From positions 1-64,000 of the forward strand of contig NZ_BAOQ01000024.1 in NCBI RefSeq assembly GCF_000344155.1: a stretch of DNA of 64,000 bases, given 5' to 3'. The DNA comes from Gordonia paraffinivorans NBRC 108238. GTDB lineage: Bacteria; Actinomycetota; Actinomycetes; Mycobacteriales; Mycobacteriaceae. The notes under the pieces were generated by a model. That model made no database searches. It was not told the DNA's origin and was given only the letters and a program-made list of their open reading frames with translations. Positions 27,512-37,057 of the stretch are shown piece after piece. Position 1 is the first letter of the stretch. Every line of letters begins with the position of its first letter. Made by a program: the position numbers and the translations under genes.

Positions 27512-28938
27512 CGCAGCGAACGCACCTTGTCGCCGGAATCGGCGGGACGGCCCAGAACCGTTGGCGCGTAGAGGAATCCCACATGACCGACGGTGCTCGG
27601 ATCGGCGGTTCGGCGCAGCGCCACCACGAGGAACACCAGCATGAGCGTCAGGTCGGTCACCGACACCGGGATGGACACCGTCGAGAAGTCGAGCTGCATG
27701 CCGAGGATGAAGAAGGCGATGAACAGGCCTCCGTACAGGGCGACCTCGAAGCGCCGTGACCGCATGCAGCGATAGGCGAGATAGCAGGCGTAGAGCATGA
27801 TCCCGGTGAACAGGATGCCCACCAGGATGCCGCCGCGATATACCGACAGCAGTGGGGCGTTGGCCACGTAGTTGATGTTGAAGGCCTTCTCGGGATCCTT
27901 GAATTCCGGGATACCCCAACCATGTCCGAACAACCAGGAGCCGCTCATCTTCTCCGGGAACTCGCGCAGCGCCTCACCGCGTGCCGACGATCCGGTGTCT
28001 TCGTCACCGAACGACGAGAAGATGCGGTTGCGGGACGCGGGGATCGCCAGGAGGGTCGCCATTCCGGCGACCAGGCTGCCGATGATCGCGGTGCGGTTGC
28101 GAGTGGACATGGTGTGGAAGGCGAGCACCAGCAGCAGCGCGAGGACGACCGAGAAGATCGCCGCGCGGCTCAGGGTCATCGCGACCGCACCGAAGAGCAC
28201 GACCGCGAAACCCCAGCGCCAGTAACCGTCGAAGACCAGCAGGCTGATCATCAGGGCGGCGAGAAACCCGATCCCCGCGGCATTCGGATCGATGTAGGTG
28301 CCCGACAGGCGTGCGGTGACCGACGCCCCGGAGAAGACGAATCGTCCACCGAATGACGAGTCATATCCGAAGGGGGACAACAGATCAAAGGTCTTGGCGC
28401 CCTTGTCCACGGTGAGCATCGCGGCACCGACCGCGGCCTGGATGGCCGACGTCACGACGAACACCCGGCCGAAGGTGCGCAGCTGATCGGCGCGCAACCG
28501 CAGCAACGCGATGACGAGCAGGGTCGCGCTCGTCCACTTCACGTACTCGAGGACGTCGTCGACGGGTCGGCGCATCGTCGCCATCACCGACAGTGCGGCC
28601 ACGCCGACGAAGACCATCAACGCGTATTCGAGCGGAGTGAAAGACGTCACCTCGCGAGGGTGCACAACAGTGGCGAGCAGCACGGCCATCGTCAGCGTGA
28701 AGATCAATGGTACGGGCGTACCGGGAACGTACCCGGCCGGGAGAATGGCCACGACGACCGCCAGTGCCCACACCAGCCACGTCGGATGCTGCAGTCCGAC
28801 ATAGGCTCCGATGATCAGCACGATTCCCAGAAAAGCCGCGGTCACGACCGAACCGCCGGCGAGAAGGCAGCCGAATGTGCCGTCCGTCACGATGGCCACG
28901 ATCGCAAGTGAACGAACAAACCCCACGCGCAGAATCAT
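27508..28938 (-). CDS. O-antigen ligase/polymerase-like membrane protein
   Basis: 476 residues from the ATG at 28938, with about eleven or twelve membrane helices. The Wzy_C-like region with a large periplasmic loop (RLSGTYIDPNAAGIGFLAAL, later GHGWGIPEF) is typical of O-antigen ligase family proteins, which polymerise or transfer surface polysaccharide. A longer frame upstream to 28989 lacks hydrophobic pattern. Operon with the YdcF gene; divergent from the Wzz/CpsD-like gene, which fits a small exopolysaccharide locus. Confidence 0.8.
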   Translation of the reverse strand: MILRVGFVRSLAIVAIVTDGTFGCLLAGGSVVTAAFLGIVLIIGAYVGLQHPTWLVWALAVVVAILPAGYVPGTPVPLIFTLTMAVLLATVVHPREVTSFTPLEYALMVFVGVAALSVMATMRRPVDDVLEYVKWTSATLLVIALLRLRADQLRTFGRVFVVTSAIQAAVGAAMLTVDKGAKTFDLLSPFGYDSSFGGRFVFSGASVTARLSGTYIDPNAAGIGFLAALMISLLVFDGYWRWGFAVVLFGAVAMTLSRAAIFSVVLALLLVLAFHTMSTRNRTAIIGSLVAGMATLLAIPASRNRIFSSFGDEDTGSSARGEALREFPEKMSGSWLFGHGWGIPEFKDPEKAFNINYVANAPLLSVYRGGILVGILFTGIMLYACYLAYRCMRSRRFEVALYGGLFIAFFILGMQLDFSTVSIPVSVTDLTLMLVFLVVALRRTADPSTVGHVGFLYAPTVLGRPADSGDKVRSLR

Positions 28939-29070
28939 TGCACGAAGTTCCGCGCGCCATCGGGTTGAGTAGTGGGGGCAGAAAGACACGCGGCCGCAAC
29001 GAGTTCGACATCACAGCTCTCGAAGCGCGCAAACCGGCCGCAATGGTTAAAGTTGTCGGGTCGGGGAAAG

Positions 29071-29092
29071 GCCAGAGCTCGAATGCTCTGGC
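29071..29092. other. Short hairpin in the divergent exopolysaccharide promoter region
   Basis: GCCAGAGC (29071-29078) and GCTCTGGC (29085-29092) form a perfect 8-bp stem with a 6-base loop in the 235-base region between the divergent O-antigen-ligase-like and Wzz-like genes. It could be an operator or a leader hairpin of the rightward gene. No other signal is clear. Confidence 0.35.
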
Positions 29093-29173
29093 GTGAAAAC
29101 GTGTAACACGCATTTCACGTTGGATTGTTCGATGTTGAGGCCTGCTCCGCCATCGCCGGAAGGAGTAGGTTTC

Positions 29174-30678
29174 GTGCCATTCAATGAATATGTCCGCATC
29201 GTGGTCCGTTATTGGTGGGCCATCGTCGCGTGCATTCTCGTGGGCGCACTGGTCGGGGGTTCGGCTATGGCATGTTCTTCAAGTCGGTCGACTACGTGTC
29301 GTCGGCCCGCCTGTTCGTCACCGCGGAGGGTGGCACGTCGGTGGGCGAGTCCTACCAGAACAACCTGTTCGCCGAGGGGCGCGTGAACTCGTACGCGCAG
29401 ATCGCGACGAGCGAGCAGGTCGCGATCCGCGCCTCGGAAGCACTCGGCGGCGCCATAAGCCCCGGTGACCTGCGCTCCCGCACCACCGCGCTGCCCGTCG
29501 AGGACACCGTGATCCTCGACATCTCGGTGTCGGGCCCGAGTCCGCAACGCGCACAGTCGTATGCGGCTGCCATCGCCCAGCAGACCGTGGAGGTGGTCCA
29601 GGAACTCGAGACCTCGCGCCGTGGTGGCGTGCAGGCGGCGTCGGCGATCCTGTACGACGAGCCGGGCCTGCCGGGGTCGAAGGGCAAGCCATGGATCCTG
29701 TGGACCGGCGTCGGCGCAGGCGCCGGACTCGCAGTCGGTGTCGTGGTCGCGCTCCTGCTCGGCTGGCGACGTTGGGAGACCGTCGTCGACGAGGTGACCG
29801 CGGTCGACACCACCCACCATCCGGTGCTGGCCGAACTGTCGCCCCGGACGGTCGATCCCGCCGAGCTCGGCTCGGCGGACCACGTCGACGACGACGCGGC
29901 CTCGATTCATCGCCTGCACAACCTGATCCGTTTTCTCGGTGGACGTCGTGACCAGCACGTCCGCGCACCCCGGGTTCTCGGTTTCACCGCGGTCGGCAAG
30001 GATGCGAACGCCGACCAGGTCGCCGCGCGCTTCGCCCGCACCGTCGCCGAGACCGGCAACACGGTCCTGCTGATCGACGGCGACCTGTCCGGCAAAGGTC
30101 TGACCGGCGGCACCGCGCTGTCGGCCGATCACGGTCTGTCCACGCTCCTCACCGACAGCGTCGGAAGCGTCGACCCGTTCATCGAGCAAGAACGGCTCAC
30201 GATCCTTCCGGCCGGCCCGGCGGCGCCGGATTCCGGTGTGCTGGTGAGCAATCCGCGGTTGCAGACGATCCTCGACGACCTGCGGGATCAGTACGACTAC
30301 GTCGTGATCGCCTGCCCGCCCATGGGGCCGACCTCCGATTCCATCGTGTACTCGGCGCTCGCCGACGCCATGGTCGTCGTCGTACGTTCGGGCTCGGCGA
30401 CCCGGAGGTCGCTGCGCGACAACGTGGCGGCGATCGAGCTGGTCGGCTCCGTGGTCGGCACCGTGCTGGTCAGCGGCAGGCCGAAGACCGCAGATGTTTC
30501 GTCATCGGATGAATCCATCGACGTTGCAGTCGAAGCCGACGAGGATGTCCCCGCCGAGGACGTCCTCTCGGTAGGTGCTTCCGAAGACGACCCGATCCGC
30601 ACTGTCGTGCATGGTTCGCGCAACGGTTCCGGGCCGGCCGCACCGGTCGGGAGCCCATCCGACGGGCGGGGTCGTTGA
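29174..30678 (+). pseudogene. Wzz/CpsD-like chain-length and tyrosine-kinase-type protein, frameshifted
   Basis: The GTG at 29174 follows GGAAGGAG at good spacing and begins PFNEYVRIVVRYWWAIVACI, a Wzz N-terminus. At the G5 run 29255-29259 the frame breaks; one added G restores GYGMFFKSVDYVSSARLFV in the downstream frame, which then runs to 30678. The second half holds a second membrane helix (WILWTGVGAGAGLAVGVVVA) and a CpsD/BY-kinase-like ATPase domain with LLIDGDLSGKGL (Walker A') and YVVIACPPMGPTSDS. The P-loop is degenerate (GFTAVGKDANADQV, no GKS/T) and no C-terminal Tyr cluster is seen. It would control polysaccharide length; kinase activity is doubtful. Confidence 0.72.
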
Positions 30679-31295
30679 AGGGGCGCTCGACCCGGAGGCG
30701 GCTGGCCGCCGTCGCCGCAGCCGTCACGATGACGGTGACCGCGGTGAGCGGTTGCGGGGCACATGGATTCGGTGACGACGAGTCCGAGCGACTTCCGGGG
30801 ATCTCGTTGTCACTGCAGCCCGAACCCGAGCTGGTCACCCCCCATCCGGAACCGGTGATGCGCGGACCCGCCGACACCGGCAGGCCCGGTGCGGTCCTGA
30901 GGGTCATGGAACCCCCCCGTGGGCCGATCCCGGTGATCACCGAACTGGGCGCGATCGTCAAGCGGGTCGAATACCGGTCGAGGTCGGGTATCGACAACTC
31001 TCCGACCGTGGTGTCCGGCATCGTCGTGACTCCGAAAGGTCCGCCGCCGCCCGGTGGCTGGACGACGATCGCCTTCGGTCACGGCACCACCGGCGTCCTC
31101 GACAACTGCGGTCCGTCGGAGTACGTGAACCTCATCGGCAGCGACGAGATCATCGCCGCGCTGGTGCTCAACGGGTTCGCGGTCGCGATGAGCGCGGTCG
31201 GCGATTCGATGGACGGCGGGATCGCGGTGCTCGACGCGGCCGCCGGCTGGCTCGACGAGCACTTCGCCGACCTGCCGCAGGGCGACTGCGCCTGA
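30675..31295 (+). CDS. Lipoprotein resembling a truncated secretory lipase
   Basis: 206 residues from a TTG (30675) overlapping the upstream stop. A lipoprotein signal ends in TAVSGCG. The following region (VKRVEYRSRSGIDNSPTVVS, then GWTTIAFGHGTTGVLDNCGP) looks like the N-terminal half of actinobacterial secretory lipases. The sequence after NGFAVAMS loses the expected catalytic part: no GxSxG nucleophile is present and the protein ends QGDCA. It seems to be an internally deleted or degenerate lipase and is probably not active. Confidence 0.6.
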   Translation: MKGRSTRRRLAAVAAAVTMTVTAVSGCGAHGFGDDESERLPGISLSLQPEPELVTPHPEPVMRGPADTGRPGAVLRVMEPPRGPIPVITELGAIVKRVEYRSRSGIDNSPTVVSGIVVTPKGPPPPGGWTTIAFGHGTTGVLDNCGPSEYVNLIGSDEIIAALVLNGFAVAMSAVGDSMDGGIAVLDAAAGWLDEHFADLPQGDCA

Positions 31296-31439
31296 GCGAA
31301 CCGGGCGAACTGCGTCCCGGGGTCACCCGGGGGGCGTAACTCGGTCGCCCGCCGGGGTGAAGTCGGCACCGAGAGCTGTTGTGGTGTGGGTCACCGTTCC
31401 TACATTCGGGTCACTCACCCCGACTAGCCAGGGGCGACA

Positions 31440-32444
31440 GTGATCACAGCCGCCGATGCCGACTACCACGAAAGCGACCCCAGCGAGACCACCTGGGCGG
31501 AGACCATCGTCCTGGTCGTCTCGGTGCCGGAGGCGGCGATCCTCGGCAACGCCTACGTGCTGTGACGGCCCAACGTGGGGACCACCATCTCCGCGGTCGT
31601 GGTGCACTCCGGCTTCTCGACGCAGCCGGAGACCATCGACTTCACCGACCCGCAGGTGCACGTCCCGGCGCCGGAGGTCTTCTCCGACTTCACCCTCGAC
31701 AGCGGTCTGAGCCTGCAGGCCACCGACGCGCCGCGCGACTTCCGCGTCCGCTACGAGCACATGCTCGGCGAATGCCGCTTCGATCTGAACTTCCGCGGCC
31801 TGCACGAGCCCTTCGATGTGCACGACCCGCAGCAGAACCCGCTGGTGGCCGGCACCTCCGGGGAGATCGACACCGGGCTGGGCGACGTCTGGGCCAACGG
31901 CCACTACGACATGATCGGCCACGTCACCGGCACGCTGGAACTGCGCGGCAAGCAGTACGAGGTGGACTGCTACGACGGCATGGACCGCTCCTGGGGACCG
32001 CGCGCCGAGGTCGGCAACCGGGCCGCCGCCTGGATCCACGTCACCTTCGGTGAGGAGTTCGGCCTGCACCTGGGCATGTCCCTGGCGATGCGTGACGGCG
32101 AGATCGTCTACGACGGTTTCAAGTTCGGCTACGTCATGGAGCACGGCGAGGTCTACGGGATCACCGAGGCCGCGGTCGAGGCATCCCGGGTGGACCTGCT
32201 CCCGGTCAGCAACCACATCACCGCCACCGACGTCCGCGGCAAGCGGCACGAGTTCTTCGGGGCCGCGATCGGCGGCGCTCCCTGGTACAGCTTCAGCCCC
32301 GCCTACGTGAGCTGCCAGAGCCTGTTCCGCTACGAGCACGGCGGCCGCGTCGGCTACGCCGAGGCCACCGACGTGCTGGGGCTGGAGTTCCTCGCCCAGC
32401 ACAACAGTCGTCACGGCCGGCTGCGCTCCAACGCCCTGCTCTGA
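31440..32444 (+). pseudogene. DUF7064-like lipocalin-type protein with in-frame TGA
   Basis: From the GTG at 31440 (after AGGGGC) the frame runs 41 codons, meets TGA at 31563-31565 (AYVL-stop-RPNVG), and continues in the same frame to 32444. The two parts clearly belong together; a Trp or other codon is expected at the stop. Residues after the stop show YDMIGHVTGTLELRGKQYEV, GMDRSWGPR and WIHVTFGEEFGLHLGMSL, the pattern of DUF7064/AttH-like double-barrel proteins often found beside alcohol and CoA catabolic genes. The remaining part could initiate at GTG 31575. A paralogue lies at 57455-58564. Confidence 0.7.
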
Positions 32445-32514
32445 AGCTGCCCGCTTCACCTGTCCCGGGCCGGCCGCTGCCGCTCGTTCCCGTTTCTCTT
32501 CGAAAGGTTCACTC

Positions 32515-33618
32515 ATGACGATCGACATCACCGCCGCCTGCATCCTCGAGCCGGGCGGTCCGTTCACACTGCGCGAGGTGCAGCTGGCCGAGCCGGGCCC
32601 CGGCGAGGTGCTCATCGAGATCCGCGGTATGGGCCTGTGCCACACCGACATCGCCGCGCGCTTCGGCCTGCCCGCCCCGATGGTCCTGGGCCATGAGGGC
32701 AGCGGCGTGGTGGCCGCCGTCGGGCCGGAGGTCAGCCGGGTCGCGGTCGGCGATCACGTGGCCGTCTCGTTCGCCTCCTGCGGCGAGTGCGCGCAGTGCC
32801 GGCGCGACCAGCCCGCGTACTGCGTGCGGTTCGCCGAGCTCAACTACGGCGGCGGTCTGCGGGCGGACGGGACTACTCCGATCCAGGCCGACGGCCAGAA
32901 CGTGGCCTCGGCCTTCTTCGGGCAGTCCTCCTTCGCCAGCCATGCGCTGGCCGCCGAGCGCAACGTGGTCAAGGTCGATCCGTCGGTCCCGTTCGAGGTG
33001 GTCGGCCCGCTCGGCTGCGGCCTGCAGACCGGTGCCGGTGCCGTGATGAACAGCCTGGACTGCCGGCCCGGCGAGTCGATCCTGATCACCGGCGCCGGCC
33101 CGGTGGGTCTGGCCGCGGTGATGGCGGCCAAGGAGCGCGGCCTGACCACGATCATCGTCTCCGACCTCGACGCGCAACGCCGCGGCCTGGCCGAAGAGCT
33201 CGGCGCGACCGCGACCATCGACCCGACCGCCGGCGGCCTGGCCGAGCAGGTCCGGGGGATCATCCCCGACGGGGTCGACTACGCCTTCGACAACACCGGG
33301 GTCCCGCAGGTGCTGCAGGACGCCGTGGGGGCGATCGCGCCGCTGGGCACCCTCGGCTTCGTCGGGGTCCCACAGGACATGGCCGCCACCTTCGAGCTGC
33401 CGATCGTGCCGGCGATGGTCACCGGGCTGACGGTCCGCGGGATCACCGAAGGCGACAGCGACCCGGCCACCTTCATCCCGTACCTGATCGAGCTGTACCG
33501 CGCCGGGAAGTTCCCGGTGGACCGGCTGATCAGCAGCTTCCCGTTCGAGGAGATCGAGCAGGCGGTCAAGGCGCAGGCCGCCGGCGAGGCGGTCAAGGTC
33601 GTGCTGGTCCGCAGCTGA
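32515..33618 (+). CDS. Zinc-dependent alcohol dehydrogenase (aryl/benzyl-alcohol type)
   Basis: 367 residues of the medium-chain dehydrogenase family. GLCHTDIAARFGLPAPMVLGHEGSG supplies catalytic zinc Cys, Asp and His-Glu, shown here as separate motifs GLCHTD and GHEGSG. The structural-zinc Cys set is CGECAQCRRDQPAYC. The NAD site is GAGPVGLAAVMAAK. The subgroup resembles aryl-alcohol dehydrogenases, but the substrate is unknown. A strong ribosome site (GAAAGG) precedes ATG 32515. Followed within 30 bases by the kinase-like gene. Confidence 0.88.
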   Translation: MTIDITAACILEPGGPFTLREVQLAEPGPGEVLIEIRGMGLCHTDIAARFGLPAPMVLGHEGSGVVAAVGPEVSRVAVGDHVAVSFASCGECAQCRRDQPAYCVRFAELNYGGGLRADGTTPIQADGQNVASAFFGQSSFASHALAAERNVVKVDPSVPFEVVGPLGCGLQTGAGAVMNSLDCRPGESILITGAGPVGLAAVMAAKERGLTTIIVSDLDAQRRGLAEELGATATIDPTAGGLAEQVRGIIPDGVDYAFDNTGVPQVLQDAVGAIAPLGTLGFVGVPQDMAATFELPIVPAMVTGLTVRGITEGDSDPATFIPYLIELYRAGKFPVDRLISSFPFEEIEQAVKAQAAGEAVKVVLVRS

Positions 33619-33648
33619 CCGGCCGCATCCAACCCTGAGGAGCAGTAG

Positions 33649-34797
33649 ATGAACATCAGTACCGTGGTCGAGCCGAGCGTCGACTTGGCCCTGAAGAAGA
33701 AGCTGGAACGCCGCGGCACGGTGATCCATGAACAGCCCGCCACCGAGGCGGTCGCCGCCCGGCTGGAGCAGTTTCTGAGTCGCCGGCTCGACGGGCCGTT
33801 CCGGATCGAGAACCTGCAGCGCCTGGCCGGCGGTGCGTCGAAGGAGCAGTACGTCTTCGACCTGACCGAGGGCGGCGAGTCCCGCCGCATGGTCCTGCGG
33901 ATGGACCCGCCCGGCTCGATGGTGGAGACCCCGCGCCGGCGGGAGTTCGAAGTCCTGCAAGCGGTTTCGCAGATCCTGCCGGTGCCGGCGATGCATTGGG
34001 TCGCCGAGGACGAGATCGAGCTGGGCGCACCCTCGCTGGTGTGCGGCTACGTGACCGGAGCGGCCAGCGCCCGGGACGCGAAGAAGACCGCCTCGGGGCT
34101 GGGCACCGTCTACGGTCGGGTACTGCGCGAGCAGCTGGCGCCGCAGTTCGTCGAGCACCTGGCCGCGCTGCACACCTTCGACTGGTCGCAGGCCGAGTTC
34201 AGCGCCTTCGAGCGGCCCCGGCCGGGCACCACCGACGCCGTCGACTGGCGGCTGGCCTCGATCGACCGCGCCTGGGCGGAGGACTCCTTCAGCGCGCATC
34301 CGGTGATCGCGTTGACCCGGGAATGGCTGTGGCGGCACCGCCCGCCGGTGGACCACGTGTCCGTCGTGCACGGCGACTACCGCAACGGGAACTTCCTGTT
34401 CGACGAGGATCGGGGGGAGATCACCGCGATTCTGGACTGGGAACTGACCTACCTCGGCGACCGTCACCACGACCTGGCCTACGCCATGATGGACGGCTGG
34501 GGCGAGGTGGACGCCGAGACCGGCGACTTCTACTGCTCGGCCCTGATCCGCCGAGACGAGTTCATCGCCGAATACGAGCGCCGCTCCGGCCTGACCGTCG
34601 ACCGCGACCGGCTGGAGTACTACACGGTGCTCAACATGTATTGGGCCGCAGTCGCGCTGGTGGCCACCGGGCCGCGCAACTCCGCCGAGCGGCTCACCCA
34701 CCTCGACGCCATGCAGACCTTCCTCGCCGGTCTGGGCGCCTTCTACCTCGACCAGTTGCTCGCCATCGTCGGCGAAGACCAGGAGACGAACCGATGA
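33649..34797 (+). CDS. APH-family phosphotransferase (kinase-like) 1
   Basis: 382 residues of the aminoglycoside-phosphotransferase/choline-kinase fold. The catalytic loop is VVHGDYRNGNFLF (HGDxxxxN) and the metal motif ILDWELTYLGD takes the place of DFG. An N-terminal glycine-rich loop appears as RLAGGASKEQYVF. This subgroup occurs beside acyl-CoA dehydrogenase and other catabolic genes, and probably phosphorylates a small hydroxyl compound, here perhaps a pathway alcohol. AGGAG precedes the ATG, and the stop overlaps the next gene by ATGA. The cluster has two other members of the fold. Confidence 0.86.
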   Translation: MNISTVVEPSVDLALKKKLERRGTVIHEQPATEAVAARLEQFLSRRLDGPFRIENLQRLAGGASKEQYVFDLTEGGESRRMVLRMDPPGSMVETPRRREFEVLQAVSQILPVPAMHWVAEDEIELGAPSLVCGYVTGAASARDAKKTASGLGTVYGRVLREQLAPQFVEHLAALHTFDWSQAEFSAFERPRPGTTDAVDWRLASIDRAWAEDSFSAHPVIALTREWLWRHRPPVDHVSVVHGDYRNGNFLFDEDRGEITAILDWELTYLGDRHHDLAYAMMDGWGEVDAETGDFYCSALIRRDEFIAEYERRSGLTVDRDRLEYYTVLNMYWAAVALVATGPRNSAERLTHLDAMQTFLAGLGAFYLDQLLAIVGEDQETNR

Positions 34798-35318
34798 TCC
34801 CGACCGTAGGCCAACAGCTCTTCGCCGTCCGCAACACCGTGGCCAAGGTGGTCCTGCCGGCCATCGATCCGGCCGACGGCTTCGCCACCGAGCAGGCCGG
34901 TCTGGTGCTGGCCTGCGTGGACTGGGTGATGGACGTGCAGGCCTCGGAGTTCCGCTACGAGTTGCTCGAGCACGGTGCCTCTCGCGACACCCTGCGTGCG
35001 CTGCTCGAGCTCGCCGCCGACCCCGGTGCCCAGGAGCTGCTGGACGAGACCGCCATCACGCCACCGGATCTCGTCGGGATCCGGGATCAGGTGGGGCAGC
35101 TCAAGGCGGCCGTCGTGCGACGCTTCGAGGCACTGTGCGAGCAGCCGGAACTGCGGACCCCGGCGCGGCGCATCCTCACCGGCGCCGCGCGGGCGCAGGC
35201 GGCGCGCGAGCTGTCGTGGTGCCGGATGACCGGCTTCCCCCAGGGGCCGCCGGCCGACATCGCCTCGGTCCTCGAGGGCCAGGCCGCGCAGCAGTCGGCA
35301 CCGGTCGCGGTCGGCTGA
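34794..35318 (+). CDS. Hypothetical helical protein coupled to phosphotransferase 1
   Basis: 174 residues, predicted all-helical, without signal or membrane segment (GLVLACVDWVMDVQASEFRY is the most conserved-looking stretch). The ATGA overlap with the phosphotransferase gene indicates a coupled partner, perhaps a subunit. I recall small proteins of this sort next to APH-family genes in actinobacteria but know no function. Confidence 0.72.
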   Translation: MIPTVGQQLFAVRNTVAKVVLPAIDPADGFATEQAGLVLACVDWVMDVQASEFRYELLEHGASRDTLRALLELAADPGAQELLDETAITPPDLVGIRDQVGQLKAAVVRRFEALCEQPELRTPARRILTGAARAQAARELSWCRMTGFPQGPPADIASVLEGQAAQQSAPVAVG

Positions 35319-35323
35319 GTACC

Positions 35324-35372
35324 CCGACGAGCAGCGGGTGGTCGCAGTGGCGGCCACCCGCTGCTTTGTCGG
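35324..35372. terminator. Bidirectional hairpin between convergent genes
   Basis: AGCAGCGGGTGG (35330-35341) pairs exactly with 35354-35365 around a 12-base loop, and outer CCGAC/GTCGG (35324-35328 and 35368-35372) can extend it. It sits between the rightward ADH operon and the leftward LuxR genes. Confidence 0.85.
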
Positions 35373-35382
35373 TATGGCCGGA

Positions 35383-36123
35383 TCAGTCGCTACGGGCGAT
35401 GAGCTCGGCGCGGTTACGGGCGCCGAGCTTGTGCAGGATGCGTTTGACGTGGGAGCGGACCGTCTCCACCGAGACGAACAGTTCCTCGGCGATGTCGCGG
35501 TTGCCCGCGCCGGTCAGCAGCAGCTGGTGGATCTCCGCCTCGCGGCGGGTCAGTGCCGACGGGGCCCGACCTGCCACCCCGGCCGGCGCCGGCTCGGCGT
35601 CGGCCAGGCCGCTGCGGCCCAGCCCGCCGGCGGCGTCGAGCAGCTCCAGCTGGCGAGCCTCCCGGCCCTGCCAGGCCGCGGTCTCCAGCAGCAGACCGGC
35701 CAGTTCGGCCATCGAGACCAGTGCCCCCTCGACCACCGGATCCACCCGATCCTCAACCACCAGGGTGGCCACGGTCGCGTCGCCCAGACGGATCGGCAGC
35801 AGCAGCTCGGCGGGCGGCGGGTCGTGCTCGACCAGCCGGACCGCGGTGCCGGCGATCTCGGCGGCACCGGCTCGCACCGACTGCAGCACCGTCTCGCTGT
35901 CGGTGGCCCGGCTCAGCGTGGCGATGGCGGCTTCGGTCTCGCTGATCATGCGGCGCATCGCCGCCGACTGCCCGGCGAACCGGCGGTCGTACTCCTCGAT
36001 CAGGTCGGCGAGCTCGCGGGAGGTGTCCGGTCCGGCCGGCTCACCGGCCGTGGCGATCCGGGACAGGCGCTCGTCGATCGTGCGGCGCAGCTGCTGCAGC
36101 GACGGATCGTCAGCGGCGCTCAT
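35383..36123 (-). CDS. LuxR-family transcriptional regulator 1
   Basis: 246 residues from the ATG at 36123, which overlaps the upstream LuxR gene by 14 bases. The N-terminal 180 residues are a GAF-like or helical sensor with no named motif. The C-terminal LuxR HTH is SALTRREAEIHQLLLTGAGN followed by DIAEELFVSVETVRSHVKRI. There is no receiver Asp domain, so it is probably a ligand-sensing activator rather than a response regulator. Cotranscription with LuxR 2 suggests the two act together, perhaps as a heteromer. Confidence 0.85.
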   Translation of the reverse strand: MSAADDPSLQQLRRTIDERLSRIATAGEPAGPDTSRELADLIEEYDRRFAGQSAAMRRMISETEAAIATLSRATDSETVLQSVRAGAAEIAGTAVRLVEHDPPPAELLLPIRLGDATVATLVVEDRVDPVVEGALVSMAELAGLLLETAAWQGREARQLELLDAAGGLGRSGLADAEPAPAGVAGRAPSALTRREAEIHQLLLTGAGNRDIAEELFVSVETVRSHVKRILHKLGARNRAELIARSD

Positions 36124-37057
36124 CGGGCTCCGAGTCGGCATGGCGGCGACGCAACAGTGCGGCGGCTTCGGCGCGGCTGGTCAGGTTCAGCTTGCGGTAG
36201 ATCCGGCGCACATGGGCCTTCACGGTGCCCTCGGCGATGAACAGACGCTGGGCCACGTCGGCATTGCCGGTTCCCCGGGCGATGGCGGCGAAGATCTCGT
36301 GCTCCCGGGAGCTCAGCACGCCGCAACAGTCCAGCGATGCCGGATGGTCTTGACCCTCGGTATCTGCCGCGGGCAGGGCGTCGGCCAGGCTGAGCCGGCT
36401 GTGCTCGATCTCGTGGAGCGCCTGACGCAGCGCGCGGAACGCGTCCCCGGCCCGATCGTGGCGTGCGGCGATCCGGGACCGCAGGGCGGTGCGCTCCTCG
36501 GCGATGCCGCAGATCTCGGCGGCGCTGTGCAGGGCGGTCAGGTCCGACTCGCCGATCTCGATCTCGTCGTGATCGGCGTGCAGGATGGCGGTGACCCGTC
36601 CGGCGGCCACCACCGGCACCGTCAGGTAACCCCGGGGCCGGGACAGTTCCACCAGCGGTCGGTAGGTGTCGCGGTAGACGTCGCCGGGCTCGACCACGAT
36701 CGAACGGCCGGTCCGCATCACCGACTCCTCGCGCGGGGCCGCACCGCGGGGCAGCGACAACTGCGCGATGGCCGACTGCAGGGGACGGAATCGGTCGGCG
36801 ATGCTGGGGTGGAAGGCGATCGTGGTGGGCGACCAGCCGGTCCGGCTCGCCGGGGAGTAGACGGCCTTGCGGAAGCCGAGGTCGGTGCACAGGCGCTCGG
36901 TGACCGCATACGGGTGCTCGGCTGCAGTGGCCTGGCTGAGGCCGGACAGCAGCGAGCGCAGGCCGGTCACCTGGCTCTGGTAGACGCCCATCCGGTAGGC
37001 CACCCGGCTGCGGCGGATGGCTTCGACCTCGGCCAGCAGGGCGGCCACCCGGCGCAT
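36110..37057 (-). CDS. LuxR-family transcriptional regulator 2 (GAF-type), N-terminus broken
   Basis: The frame from ATG 37057 gives 315 residues: a GAF-like domain (residues about 40-190; VTERLCTDLGFRKAVYSP, GYLTVPVVAAGRVTAILHAD) and a LuxR HTH (GVLSSREHEIFAAIARGTGN then VAQRLFIAEGTVKAHVRRIY). Protein-like sequence in the same frame (GLAALDLAIRQDSAAGGAEL) continues upstream to about 37220 without a usable start codon. Removing one base from the run of six G at 37222-37227 would connect it to an ATG at 37232. So the true gene is probably 36110-37232 with a homopolymer indel. Confidence 0.82.
   Translation of the reverse strand: MRRVAALLAEVEAIRRSRVAYRMGVYQSQVTGLRSLLSGLSQATAAEHPYAVTERLCTDLGFRKAVYSPASRTGWSPTTIAFHPSIADRFRPLQSAIAQLSLPRGAAPREESVMRTGRSIVVEPGDVYRDTYRPLVELSRPRGYLTVPVVAAGRVTAILHADHDEIEIGESDLTALHSAAEICGIAEERTALRSRIAARHDRAGDAFRALRQALHEIEHSRLSLADALPAADTEGQDHPASLDCCGVLSSREHEIFAAIARGTGNADVAQRLFIAEGTVKAHVRRIYRKLNLTSRAEAAALLRRRHADSEPDERR

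Noticed and set aside
32509..34701. 730-codon leftward frame opposite the alcohol dehydrogenase and kinase genes
   Set aside because: Composition is typical of an antisense shadow; the rightward genes have ribosome sites and complete motifs.
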